In this document: positions 1 to 8,751 of the stretch, in pieces
Numbering within the stretch: position 1 is the stretch's first letter
How the letters are laid out: the number at the start of each line of letters is the position of its first letter
Source of the DNA: Phycisphaeraceae bacterium
GTDB lineage: Bacteria > Planctomycetota > Phycisphaerae > Phycisphaerales > Phycisphaeraceae
DNA: 64,000 nucleotides
NCBI GenBank assembly: GCA_020851465.1
Contig: JADZCR010000003.1
Span: 248,001 to 312,000, forward strand
Direction of reading: 5' to 3'
Position numbers and translations under genes: made by a program
Notes under the pieces: generated by a model
What the model saw: the letters and a program-made list of their open reading frames with translations, nothing else
What the model was told of the DNA's origin: nothing
Database searches by the model: none

Positions 1-2
1 AC

Positions 3-824
3 GCGCAATTTCATCAAGCGGCGACAGCGACCGGGCGGCTGTCGTCCAACGGTCCGAACCTTCAGAACATCCCCATCCGTACCGAGGTAGGACGACAGAT
101 TCGTAAAGCATTCATCGCTGAGCCGGGAAATGTCCTCATCAGCGCGGATTATTCACAGATCGAGCTGCGCGTGCTGGCGCATCTGTCACAGGATCCTCGC
201 TTGACCGAGGCATTCGCCAAAGATCTCGATGTGCATACCGACGTAGCGGCGCAGGTGTTCGGCGTGCCTTTCGATCAGGTGACACGCGAGCAGAGAAATC
301 AGGCGAAGATCATCAACTTCGGCATCGTTTACGGCGTCAGTGCGTACGGTCTGGTGCGAAGGATCGAGGGACTCGACCTCGAATCGGCGAAAAAACTCAT
401 CGCTGACTACCGCACGCGATTCAAGGGAATCGACACCTTCCTCCAGGCGTGTGTGCAGGAGGCGATGGACAAAGGTTACGTGGAGACGATGGGCGGGCGG
501 CGGCGAATGATCCCCGAACTCCGCTCGGAAAACGGCGCACAGCGCAGCCTCGGTCAGCGACTGGCGATCAACAGCGTGGTGCAGGGCAGCGCAGCGGAAT
601 TGATCAAGCGCGCAATGGTGAATCTCCAGCGACGGATCGACGCCGACGGACTGACGATGATGATGCTGCTCCAGATCCACGACGAGCTTGTTTTTGAGTC
701 CCCTGCCGATGATGCGGAGAAAAATGCAGCAATCATCAAAGCGGAGATGGAGTCAGCCATGACGCTGCGGATACCGCTGAAGGTAGAAGTCGGCGTGGGG
801 AAGGATTGGCTGGAAACCAAGTAA
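3..824 (+). CDS. polA: DNA polymerase I, C-terminal polymerase domain (5' end outside window)
   Basis: Replication and repair polymerase that fills gaps and removes RNA primers. The frame is open from base 3, so only the last 273 residues are visible. The family A palm and fingers motifs are intact: TATGRLSS and NLQNIPIR near the start, motif A DYSQIELR (about 147-170), the O-helix with R, K, F and YG in RNQAKIINFGIVYG (about 291-335), and motif C IHDELVFE (about 675-698). The gene stops 13 bases before the convergent gene at 838. The exonuclease domains lie outside the window, so whether 3'-5' proofreading is retained cannot be judged. Family assignment is near certain. Confidence 0.97.
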   Translation, partial: AQFHQAATATGRLSSNGPNLQNIPIRTEVGRQIRKAFIAEPGNVLISADYSQIELRVLAHLSQDPRLTEAFAKDLDVHTDVAAQVFGVPFDQVTREQRNQAKIINFGIVYGVSAYGLVRRIEGLDLESAKKLIADYRTRFKGIDTFLQACVQEAMDKGYVETMGGRRRMIPELRSENGAQRSLGQRLAINSVVQGSAAELIKRAMVNLQRRIDADGLTMMMLLQIHDELVFESPADDAEKNAAIIKAEMESAMTLRIPLKVEVGVGKDWLETK

Positions 825-837
825 CCTCGCGGCGTGC

Positions 838-2493
838 TCAGGCTCGATCTCCCAGCTCGCCGAGGATTTGTTGAGTCAGTTCCCAGAAATGAGCCTCGCG
901 GAACGCCGTCGCCGCTCCCGGCAGTGAGCCATGACGCTGGCTATGGCTGCTCCAGTGGCTTTGTGCGCTGAATAGCCTCTGACGACATAATTCGGCGGCA
1001 TCCCGATCCTGCGATTTCAGGTAACGACGGTATGCGGCAAGTCCGGCCAGCAAGTCACGCAATGCCTCAAACAATGATTCGCCATAGCTCATCGTGTTAA
1101 TCAGCGGCTCAAGTATGCTGCGGGTGCGATCAGTCAGGTGCTGGCTCAGGGCGGCGCGGTCAGAATAAAGCCTCTCCACCGCAGACTGTTTTTCGGCAAC
1201 CACTTCCTCAAGTGTGTTTTCCGGTAACCGCTGAATGATGCGCCATGCTGCCCGCGCATCGACCAGGTCATCCTGTATCCAATCCGCGTTGGGATGCCAG
1301 GGGTCAGCCTTGGTGCGTGCAAACGGGCCGATGTAAAAGCCCTGCCGGATCACTTCCGGAGAATCCACCAGCGTCTGCTGGATCGCGGCAGCAATCGGCT
1401 CGCTGACGACGCCCAACCGCTCACCGATCCAGCGCTGCGCCAGGTCAAGCGGTGCGATGGAGGGATTTTCCGCCAGCAACGGGACGGAGAAGACATTGGC
1501 GTCGATCCACGACTCATTGCTGACGAAAGGCCCACCCCACCCGCCGCCGCGAACCCACGCCCAGAGTCCGGCGAAGTTGATGCGGCCGGCGATCTGTGCG
1601 AGTCCAGCCGCAGCGCCCTCTCCCGCCTCCGGATAGCCGTCGCGCCACAGCGGCACCTGCCAGTTGGGGATGCCGCCTTTGCCTTCAAACTCCCGCTGAC
1701 ATTGAAGCTCGTAGATGATCGGCCTCTTGCCGCACGCGAGGCTTGCCGGGTTCCAGTTCTGGTAACGCCAGAAGTCGGTCTGCGTGAACTTGAACGACAA
1801 CACAAAGCGATCGTCCGTCTCTTCGCCGGGTAACTGGGTCTGCACGCGGCGACAAAGCTCAACCGAGTCGTGCAGACCGTTGGGGCGGACATTCCACGCG
1901 CGGGCGATGAGCCGCTGCCCCCGCTTTTGCACGACGAGCTTATGGAAATGATGCAGAACTAGCGTGATGCGGTCAGCCCGGCCAAGCTGGCTGCACCGGG
2001 CACAATGCGGGGAATAGATATCGTTACCCACCAGATAGGGCAGACGTGACGCATCGTTGTCGCCGAAGCGCAGCACGACACCGCTGACACTCGGAAACTG
2101 CTGAAGGAGTGATTCGAGTGCCTGGCCGGATCGTTCCAGAGCCGCTTCACTGGCGGGACAGATCGTCGATGGCCGCTTGGTGCAGGTGAGGGTGCCGACG
2201 TTTCGATCCACCACATCCCGCGCCAGGCTCAGCGCGTCATAGGCGATATACACATCGAGCTTGGCGCGCACAGCCTGCTCGATCCGCTGACGGATGATTT
2301 CGAATTGCTGGGCGACCCATCGCCTCATTTCTCCCGAACTGATGCTGTCGGGAGAATCGACGCCGGACAGCCCGGTCGTTTCGTAAAGGACAACGGCGTT
2401 ATAACCCAGCGCGCGGAGTTGCAGCGGGTCGCGGTAACGGCTGCCGGCGAACGGCTCGCCGGGGTTGTCCAGAATCGTCGCCAGCTTGAGCAT
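838..2493 (-). CDS. Hypothetical protein, possible TIM-barrel glycoside-hydrolase-like
   Basis: 551 residues with no obvious signal peptide. The N-terminal half reads like a beta/alpha barrel of a glycosidase-type protein: LRALGYNAVVLYET, then KLDVYIAYDAL, then VSGVVLRFGDND, followed by a Cys pair in SPHCARC. Aromatic patches (DFWRYQNWNP, WAWVRGGGWGGP) could line a sugar-binding cleft. The layout recalls alpha-glucuronidase-like (GH67/GH115-type) proteins, but catalytic acids cannot be assigned by eye. It follows the membrane gene ending at 2575 by 81 bases on the same strand, so it may be the distal gene of the PilM operon or independent. The coding call is firm and the function is weak. Confidence 0.75.
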   Translation of the reverse strand: MLKLATILDNPGEPFAGSRYRDPLQLRALGYNAVVLYETTGLSGVDSPDSISSGEMRRWVAQQFEIIRQRIEQAVRAKLDVYIAYDALSLARDVVDRNVGTLTCTKRPSTICPASEAALERSGQALESLLQQFPSVSGVVLRFGDNDASRLPYLVGNDIYSPHCARCSQLGRADRITLVLHHFHKLVVQKRGQRLIARAWNVRPNGLHDSVELCRRVQTQLPGEETDDRFVLSFKFTQTDFWRYQNWNPASLACGKRPIIYELQCQREFEGKGGIPNWQVPLWRDGYPEAGEGAAAGLAQIAGRINFAGLWAWVRGGGWGGPFVSNESWIDANVFSVPLLAENPSIAPLDLAQRWIGERLGVVSEPIAAAIQQTLVDSPEVIRQGFYIGPFARTKADPWHPNADWIQDDLVDARAAWRIIQRLPENTLEEVVAEKQSAVERLYSDRAALSQHLTDRTRSILEPLINTMSYGESLFEALRDLLAGLAAYRRYLKSQDRDAAELCRQRLFSAQSHWSSHSQRHGSLPGAATAFREAHFWELTQQILGELGDRA

Positions 2494-2574
2494 CAGCGGG
2501 TTTTAACGTCGCAACAGAAACGCGGCAAACGCGCGTTCACGGGATTGGCAGATAAAAGGCGAAGTTACTGACCG

Positions 2575-4416
2575 TCACTCGGAACGCCCAGCCACCGACT
2601 CGACGGCCTGACTCCGCAGACGCTGACGCAGTGAGTCATCCTTATCCGCGGCTTGAGTACGGCTGAGCATCTTGCCGCTCTGACGATCCATGTAGAGCAG
2701 GCGCGTCGTCGTCTGGTTGAAGCCCAAACCGACGGCCGGGGCGTCAAAATCAATGTCCACCACGACCGCATTGACCGTCATGTCCACGGGTTTGCCGTCG
2801 TTAACACCGGCGATGGCGACGGACTTGCCGATCGGATCGCCGGGCTGAACGGTGAACTCCTGCGATCGCCACGCACCGTTGATGATGCGCCACACTTCGA
2901 CCTGCGCGTTCTGTGCGTTGCGATTACCGCCGGTAACAAAGAAGTAGCTTTCACGCTCGATGGTCACCGGCGAGGACCAAGCGTTGTGGAACTCGACAGC
3001 CGTTTCCGTGTCCGGGGCCGATTCGATCGCCAGCTTTTCAAAATACTGCTCGCGCTGTTCGGGACGCGGTTCACGGCGTTGGAAAAGCGGGTTGAGCACC
3101 GCAACAACCAGTCGATAGCGATAAGTCTGTCCCGGCTTGACGGTCACATCGTGTGCCCATACTTCGATACGGTCGCTCATCTCCGGTACCGACTCGACAG
3201 GGGCTTGGGCATCACGGCCACCCAGAAGCGGCCTGCCATCAAACGCAGGCGGAGAACCGGCTGGGGTATCCGCGACACGCTTGATTCCACGGATTGCATC
3301 CCTCTCGTTGATGCGGTCCCGAAGATCCTGCTGAAGCTTGTTTAGATCGCCGCCGGCTAAATCCGGCCTGGGTGCCGCCGCACGACCGGGTGGACGACGA
3401 TCCCTGGGCAGCGGAGAGGGCGCGGCTTCCGGCATCGCCGAGTGAAGCGGCGGAGTCGGTTCTGCGCCGCCGCTCTTATGCAACACTTTCACCCGCTCGC
3501 GCAACCGGTTGATTTCGATGTCGAGCTGCCTGAGTCGCTTCAACTGTTCTTCGCTGAGCTGAGGTGCAGCAGAGCTTCCCGGCGCAATCCATCCATCATC
3601 CACCAGCGGCGGAGGCGCTGGCTTGGTGATCTGATCCTGTTCAATACGAACCTGGCTGATCGCTTCGTCGGCGTCCGCACCCCAGTTGCCGTTGCGGAAA
3701 TGGAAGGCCGCATTGGGAAGAGCTGCGAGACGCTGCACCGATCCCCACTGGTTAGTGGACGGATCGAGCGCCTGCCGTTCGAGGATGACATCCGCGACCA
3801 ACAGCCGGCCGCGCCACCACGACTCAGGCATCCGCTGCGCTTCGGGAGCCGACGCCAGACGCCGACGCCATTCCTTCATGTCAAACTGCCCCGCCACACT
3901 GACGTAGCGGATATCACGGACATTATTCCCGCCCAGAAGTTCGTGCCATGCGTCAACCAGTTCCTTTGGTTCGGACGGGATCGCCACCACACCGAAACCC
4001 GTGCTGGTTGTCAGGTTGGTCGCTGGCGGCGGTGTGCCGACAAAGTATTCCGGACGTACCGGGGCTTCAGTCGGAACGACTCGCGGATCGAGGCCCGGCG
4101 GTCCAAGCGGCACCTCCAGCTTGGACTTACCCGTCAGCGAGCGCACCGCGCGGGCTTTGAAATCAGTCGTGTAAGAGGGCACGGTGATCTTGGGCAGCGG
4201 GCTTTCTTTCTTGCTGATCGCTCCGTCTAGCTTTTTCGTCGCCAGGTCGATTTCCTCGACGGTTTCGGTCGGAGTCATCATGCGGGCATTCAGCTCAACC
4301 TGATACGGCTGGCCCTGCACATAAAGCCAGATCACGATGACCGCCAGCACCAGCGCAACGCCGATGACGATCTTGTGAATGTGCTTGTCGATGAAGGTGA
4401 GATTTTTGATTTTCAT
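2575..4416 (-). CDS. Bitopic membrane protein of the PilM operon, function unknown
   Basis: 613 residues. A short cytoplasmic tail is followed by one membrane segment (about residues 15-33), so most of the protein should be periplasmic. Around residues 280-315 there is a charged heptad-like stretch (LSEEQLKRLRQLDIEINRLRE), then a proline-rich linker, a second helix (LNKLQQDLRDRINERD), and a C-terminal beta-rich domain beginning near WAHDVTVKPGQTYRYR. A membrane anchor, coiled coil and beta domain in third position after pilM suggests a PilO/PilP-like alignment subunit (inference from context; no clear sequence match). It starts 39 bases after the preceding gene stops, so co-transcription is likely. 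Confidence 0.8.
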   Translation of the reverse strand: MKIKNLTFIDKHIHKIVIGVALVLAVIVIWLYVQGQPYQVELNARMMTPTETVEEIDLATKKLDGAISKKESPLPKITVPSYTTDFKARAVRSLTGKSKLEVPLGPPGLDPRVVPTEAPVRPEYFVGTPPPATNLTTSTGFGVVAIPSEPKELVDAWHELLGGNNVRDIRYVSVAGQFDMKEWRRRLASAPEAQRMPESWWRGRLLVADVILERQALDPSTNQWGSVQRLAALPNAAFHFRNGNWGADADEAISQVRIEQDQITKPAPPPLVDDGWIAPGSSAAPQLSEEQLKRLRQLDIEINRLRERVKVLHKSGGAEPTPPLHSAMPEAAPSPLPRDRRPPGRAAAPRPDLAGGDLNKLQQDLRDRINERDAIRGIKRVADTPAGSPPAFDGRPLLGGRDAQAPVESVPEMSDRIEVWAHDVTVKPGQTYRYRLVVAVLNPLFQRREPRPEQREQYFEKLAIESAPDTETAVEFHNAWSSPVTIERESYFFVTGGNRNAQNAQVEVWRIINGAWRSQEFTVQPGDPIGKSVAIAGVNDGKPVDMTVNAVVVDIDFDAPAVGLGFNQTTTRLLYMDRQSGKMLSRTQAADKDDSLRQRLRSQAVESVAGRSE

Positions 4417-4455
4417 GGCTCAAAGGCCCTGGCCGCCGCGCGGCGGGTTGCGGAA

Positions 4456-5937
4456 TTAGGGAGCTGCTGCGGGAACCTCAGCTACGGAGAGCAATGACTT
4501 GACCTCTGCGGGCATCAGCCTCGCGGTCCAGTCGCGCAGCCAGAGCGTCTCAATAAGCATGTCAACTCGAACCACGTCACACGCACCGTAGATGTAGCCG
4601 GCTTCTGCCTCTTTGTACTCGTCCACGTCGGTGATCTTCATCTTCAACACCGTCATGAAGTTGACCTGCGCGAGGTTGTCAAAAAACTCCGGCATGCGAG
4701 TCGAGTCAATCATGATCGACAGCCACACATGGCGGACATCGTAGATGTCGTTGCTGCGCCGACCGGTGGGTGCGAGTGTAAAGTCGTCGGGAAGTTTTTT
4801 AGCGGCAGCAGACGCCAATGAGCCAGTGCGCTGGCGGCCCATTGCCGCTCCCGGAGGACCGCCGGGTGCTGCACCTGGGCCCATTCCGGGGTGCATCGCG
4901 CTCGGAGCGGGTGGCGGAGCCGACGCCCTCATCGGTGCCCCGCTGCTGCTGACCGAACCAGGCCCCTCCTGCCGGATGCCCCCGTTACCGGTGATGCCCA
5001 CGTAATCGGGGAGCACCTGGAGCGTGACCAGGCGTTTGATCGGCGACGTCATCACGTTTGCCGACGGTTCCATGACCTGATTGGTCAGAGCGATCGCCTG
5101 GAGAATGTCCTCGGTGATCCAGAGTTGCATCTGACCTTCCCACACCTCGACAGGGTCGGGCTGCGACGACTCGGATGCCCACTGCATGATGGTGAAGGGA
5201 TACGAAGCATCAGCCACGTTGCTGCGGTTTCCAGAGCTGGTCCCCACAGCACTGCGGCGAGACTGCTCCGTCGTCGCATAAATGTGGATGTTCTTGGCGT
5301 ATTCGATCAGGTATTCCGCCGTCTTTTGCCGACGCAGGTCACGCAGCTCCTCGTCCTCCTTTTGCGTGAGGATCGCGCCCTGCATGTTGCTGCTGCGGTA
5401 CTCTGCATCCACTTTGTCCACAAAGGACTTGACGTCAGCCATATCCGGCGCAGAACCGGCATCGAGCTGCGGGTGATCCGAGTTCGGCGAAAACTCCTCA
5501 AAAAACTTGGTGAACGATTCTTTGTAAACGTCCTTGGCGTAAATCGCCTTCGTCGCTGTGCCGCGGATATCAGGGAACAAGCCGTCCATCATCGGCGTGT
5601 GGTCCTGCGAATTGATCTTCACCGCGTAACCGTAGATGTCGGCAAACTCCTTGTTCATCGTGCCGTAGGCGACTTCCAGATCGTTGATCGCCGCCTGATT
5701 GATCGCGATGGTCTCCTGCCGCGGCACGTCATCCGCCTTTTCACCAGGAATTTCCACCGGCTGCACGAGATAGCGGCGGAGCTTTTCCTTTTCCGTCTTT
5801 CCGTAATCCACGACGTTCTGCGTGAAAGTAGAACCGCTCAGCTGGACGTAACCAATGATGCCCAGCGAAAGCACGATCACGACGATCGAAACGACGATGA
5901 TCCAGTTATCACGCGACCATGCGATGAGTCTTTTCAC
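4456..5937 (-). CDS. Bitopic membrane protein, probable type IV pilus/type II secretion alignment-complex partner
   Basis: 493 residues. The start is GTG, overlapping the pilM stop as GTGA, which implies translational coupling. One membrane helix lies at about residues 11-32, followed by a long extracytoplasmic part with helical stretches. A Gly/Pro/Met-rich low-complexity linker is at about 330-375, and a final domain of about 100 residues reads RRSNDIYDVRHVWLSIMID and onwards. The topology and position right after PilM-PilN resemble PilO, but the protein is more than twice the usual PilO length (about 200 residues). Assignment as a PilO-like partner is inference. The sequence supports only a coupled, membrane-anchored partner. 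Confidence 0.82.
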   Translation of the reverse strand: MKRLIAWSRDNWIIVVSIVVIVLSLGIIGYVQLSGSTFTQNVVDYGKTEKEKLRRYLVQPVEIPGEKADDVPRQETIAINQAAINDLEVAYGTMNKEFADIYGYAVKINSQDHTPMMDGLFPDIRGTATKAIYAKDVYKESFTKFFEEFSPNSDHPQLDAGSAPDMADVKSFVDKVDAEYRSSNMQGAILTQKEDEELRDLRRQKTAEYLIEYAKNIHIYATTEQSRRSAVGTSSGNRSNVADASYPFTIMQWASESSQPDPVEVWEGQMQLWITEDILQAIALTNQVMEPSANVMTSPIKRLVTLQVLPDYVGITGNGGIRQEGPGSVSSSGAPMRASAPPPAPSAMHPGMGPGAAPGGPPGAAMGRQRTGSLASAAAKKLPDDFTLAPTGRRSNDIYDVRHVWLSIMIDSTRMPEFFDNLAQVNFMTVLKMKITDVDEYKEAEAGYIYGACDVVRVDMLIETLWLRDWTARLMPAEVKSLLSVAEVPAAAP

Positions 5938-8120
5938 AGTTGGTCCTCCTTGCCGTCGGTCGAGGCTGCGGGCTGTGTCGTCGGGCCTTGACTCGGAGCA
6001 TCCAGCCCGCCAGCGGGGGCGGCCTTCGATCGCTCGCGTGAGATGGCTTCACCCTGCCGGGCATCCTGAAGATGGATCAGTTGTATCTGCCAGCGGAGTT
6101 CAAACCGGATTCCTCCTCCCACCGCTAGCCGATCCGGCGGAGGCGGAGGCAAGCCGACCACGTCCTTCGACACACTGACCGTCTCCGTCAAGGTCTGATT
6201 TCGCGTGTTGCGTCCTCCCAGCGGGCTTACCCTGCCGGCTGGCGCAACAGCCGGACTGCCGGAGAACATTTCGTTCTCACCGATTTTTTCAACCTTCTCC
6301 AGTTGGTTGGTCGCGATGATGCGGTACGGCCGATCTGATCGTTCCGCGTGTGCCTTGAGCCAGTTGATGTAGCGGTCGCCGACGAGCCGCACACCATCGC
6401 TGTTCGGGGTCGTGCCTTTGAGCGTGATGATAAATGTCGGCGGAGTCAGTCCCGACGGATTGGGAGCGGGTTTGACCGGCTGCATCGGCCCCGGCGTCGG
6501 CGCGGGAGGCGTCATTTCACTGCGACGTTTGCCGAAGATGTCCTGATAGCTCGCGCCCGCGGCGATGGACGGTTCTTCGGCTTCCGAAGCATGCGCACCC
6601 GCTGCTGCCGGGTTTCCAAACTGGTACTCCGCCGTAACCTCGGAAACATAAATCCGCAGCCGCTGGTTTCGCGGAATGTGCGCGATCTTTTCATAATCGT
6701 TAGTCAGAAGATCCGGCTGGAGTATTCGGCCGTGGTCGTCCTGCATCAGCCACAGGGCCGCCAGATCGAGATCGACCATCAGTTGAGGCCAGATGGTGCG
6801 ACCATCGAGGATGCGGCGGAGATTTTCGATCTTGATGCGCGGATCGGAACTCGTCTGCACCGTCTTCATCTTGCTTTCGAGACCACGCGCCTGATTGACC
6901 ACGCGGTCGGCATTCGCCTGAACCTCGGTCTTCTGAGTCTCGTAGCCGCTCTTTTCGACAAAGAGCCGTCCCCACGACGCCCCCGCCGCCGCCAGCAGCA
7001 CAATCGCCGCCGCCGCGAACCACGGCCGCTTCGACCGCCACAGACGCGACTTGATGATGTGTTGAGGCAAAAGATTTGCGTTGACCTGTTCGACTCCCAG
7101 CCCCTGCAACGCACAGCCGTAGGCCGTCGCCAGGTTCATCGCGTGTTCCGCGAAGTCGGCCTCCTGCTTGCCGTCCACTTTGATCCGCTTGAATCCGTTG
7201 GGTCTCTCGACCTCCATCTGGAGTTGCTGCTTGAGGAACTTCTGCATCCCCGGCAGACGGAAGGTCGAACCAAGCCCGATGATGCGGCTCAATTTCGCGT
7301 CGCGGTTGAGCGTTTGGTAATAGCCCAGCGAGCGCTGGATTTCCTGAACGAGGTCGGCAAACACCGGCCGCATCGCCTGGAAAATCTGCCTCGCGTATTT
7401 GCTGGTGGAGGCTTCGCGTTTGAGCTTTTCCGCTTTGGGGAACGAGAGCTTGAACGCACGGACGAGCGCCTCGGTGAAGTTGTTGCCGCCGATAGGCAGC
7501 GTCCGCAGCCAGAGTTGACCGTTCTCCACGATGATGACATCGGTACTCGACGTGCCGATGTCCATGATCATCAGTCCCGGTGAGTCGGGGGTGAGATCCA
7601 TATCGTTCGCCAGCGCGTTGTAGGCCGCCAGCGGCGAAAGCGTGATGGCGTCGATATTGATGCCGACGTTGCGATAGTTGGTCAGAAATTGCATCACGCG
7701 ATCCTTGGTGATCGCAAAGATGCCGACCTCAACGTCGGGCGAGTCAGGCTGGGAAAACTGCTGATAGTCCCACTCGACCTGATCGATGGGGAAGGGAATC
7801 TGCTGGACTGCTTCAAACTTGACGATGTCGCCGATCTTCTTGGGATCGACAGGCGGGAGCTTGACGAAGCGGGCAAACGCCATATGCCCGGGCACGGAGA
7901 CGACGACGTTGGAGTTGGCGAGTTTATGCCGCGAGAGAAATTGATCGAGGTTGACCTGGATGGCTTCCTCGATGTTGAGGTCGGGAGTGCTGAGGACTTT
8001 CTTGAACGGGAGGATGTCGTAATCGGTGACGACCAGGTCTGCTCCCTGACGGGTGAGGCGAATGGCTTTGATGGCGTTGGCGCCGACCTCGATTCCCCAG
8101 GCGTCGTTATTTTTCGACAT
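5934..8120 (-). CDS. pilM: PilM-type ATPase fused to a PilN-like membrane domain
   Basis: 728 residues, about twice the usual PilM length. Residues 1-340 are an actin-fold PilM: GIEVGANAIKAIRL at the N-terminus, VSVPGHMAFARFVKLP, a second phosphate loop MIMDIGTSSTDVIIV (about 184-198) and GLGSTFRLPG (about 283-292). Residues 346-353 (QVNANLLP) are followed by a membrane helix at about 365-386. In ordinary systems, PilM binds a short NLLP-type motif at the PilN N-terminus, just before its membrane helix. Here that motif and helix continue in one chain, so this looks like a PilM-PilN fusion. The rest is periplasmic with proline-rich linkers. It heads an operon with two large bitopic proteins, probably an inner-membrane platform for pilus or secretion. 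Confidence 0.9.
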   Translation of the reverse strand: MSKNNDAWGIEVGANAIKAIRLTRQGADLVVTDYDILPFKKVLSTPDLNIEEAIQVNLDQFLSRHKLANSNVVVSVPGHMAFARFVKLPPVDPKKIGDIVKFEAVQQIPFPIDQVEWDYQQFSQPDSPDVEVGIFAITKDRVMQFLTNYRNVGINIDAITLSPLAAYNALANDMDLTPDSPGLMIMDIGTSSTDVIIVENGQLWLRTLPIGGNNFTEALVRAFKLSFPKAEKLKREASTSKYARQIFQAMRPVFADLVQEIQRSLGYYQTLNRDAKLSRIIGLGSTFRLPGMQKFLKQQLQMEVERPNGFKRIKVDGKQEADFAEHAMNLATAYGCALQGLGVEQVNANLLPQHIIKSRLWRSKRPWFAAAAIVLLAAAGASWGRLFVEKSGYETQKTEVQANADRVVNQARGLESKMKTVQTSSDPRIKIENLRRILDGRTIWPQLMVDLDLAALWLMQDDHGRILQPDLLTNDYEKIAHIPRNQRLRIYVSEVTAEYQFGNPAAAGAHASEAEEPSIAAGASYQDIFGKRRSEMTPPAPTPGPMQPVKPAPNPSGLTPPTFIITLKGTTPNSDGVRLVGDRYINWLKAHAERSDRPYRIIATNQLEKVEKIGENEMFSGSPAVAPAGRVSPLGGRNTRNQTLTETVSVSKDVVGLPPPPPDRLAVGGGIRFELRWQIQLIHLQDARQGEAISRERSKAAPAGGLDAPSQGPTTQPAASTDGKEDQL

Positions 8121-8152
8121 TGGCGATTCCTTACAGGTTCAGACCCGCCGAC

Positions 8153-8180
8153 TTTATTCGTTTTTCGCTTCCACTGCCAA
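8153..8180 (-). promoter_or_regulatory. Candidate sigma70-type promoter of the pilM operon
   Basis: On the minus strand TTGGCA (8180-8175) and AATAAA (8158-8153) are separated by 16 bases, about 35 bases upstream of the pilM start codon. The first box matches the consensus at five of six positions and the second at four of six. An AAGGA ribosome site sits about 7 bases before the ATG at 8120. Assigned by eye only. Confidence 0.35.
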
Positions 8181-8538
8181 CCTTCAACAACCACCCTCCA
8201 CGCCGTTTAGCCGACGGTACGGTGATCGTGCTGCGTGCTGAACGTCATTGAAAGCGTTGTGGATGGAAATCCGGGTGAAACCCGGGTCGCGCCGCGCCAT
8301 GCCCAGGACATCGCGACGATACGGTAGCGACACATTATTTAACCCGCACAGCTAATCCGGGTCAAGATTTCATCCGCCTGCGCAGGTCAGTGGAAAACCG
8401 ATTGAGTCAACAGCCTGCCTGCCTATCCCGATCACCGCTCCTCGATAGGTCAGCCTGAGTCGGCTGATACGCGAGCGCATCGACGCCTGAGAACCAAAAT
8501 AATTGAGTCGAATGATCTGATGCGGACATGCGCAGCGT

Positions 8539-8567
8539 TTGCTTACGATGTTTTCAGCCGATATAAA
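8539..8567 (+). promoter_or_regulatory. Probable promoter of tRNA-Ala
   Basis: TTGCTT (8539-8544) and TATAAA (8562-8567) are separated by exactly 17 bases and lie 18 bases upstream of the mature tRNA 5' end. The spacing and the strong -10 box fit a sigma70 promoter starting near 8574. The -35 box matches only in its TTG. Confidence 0.55.
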
Positions 8568-8584
8568 TGAGGTTTCCCCATAGC

Positions 8585-8657
<73 letters not shown>

Positions 8658-8751
8658 TTCGAGATCACACTTCCGCATGAAATTTTGCAGTCAGGCCGCG
8701 CCGCCATGCGGCTGTGCTGAACCTGTCAATCTGCGACGATAATGGCGACTC

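Larger units (their letters stand above)
8121..8584. other. Intergenic region between pilM and the tRNA
   Basis: 464 bases without a credible protein gene. It holds the putative pilM promoter at its left end and the tRNA promoter at its right end. Two small perfect hairpins lie between: 8271-8276 with 8280-8285 (CCGGGT/ACCCGG), and 8450-8455 with 8462-8467 (TCAGCC/GGCTGA). Neither is followed by a T run, so they are not convincing terminators. Nothing else was recognised. Confidence 0.6.
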
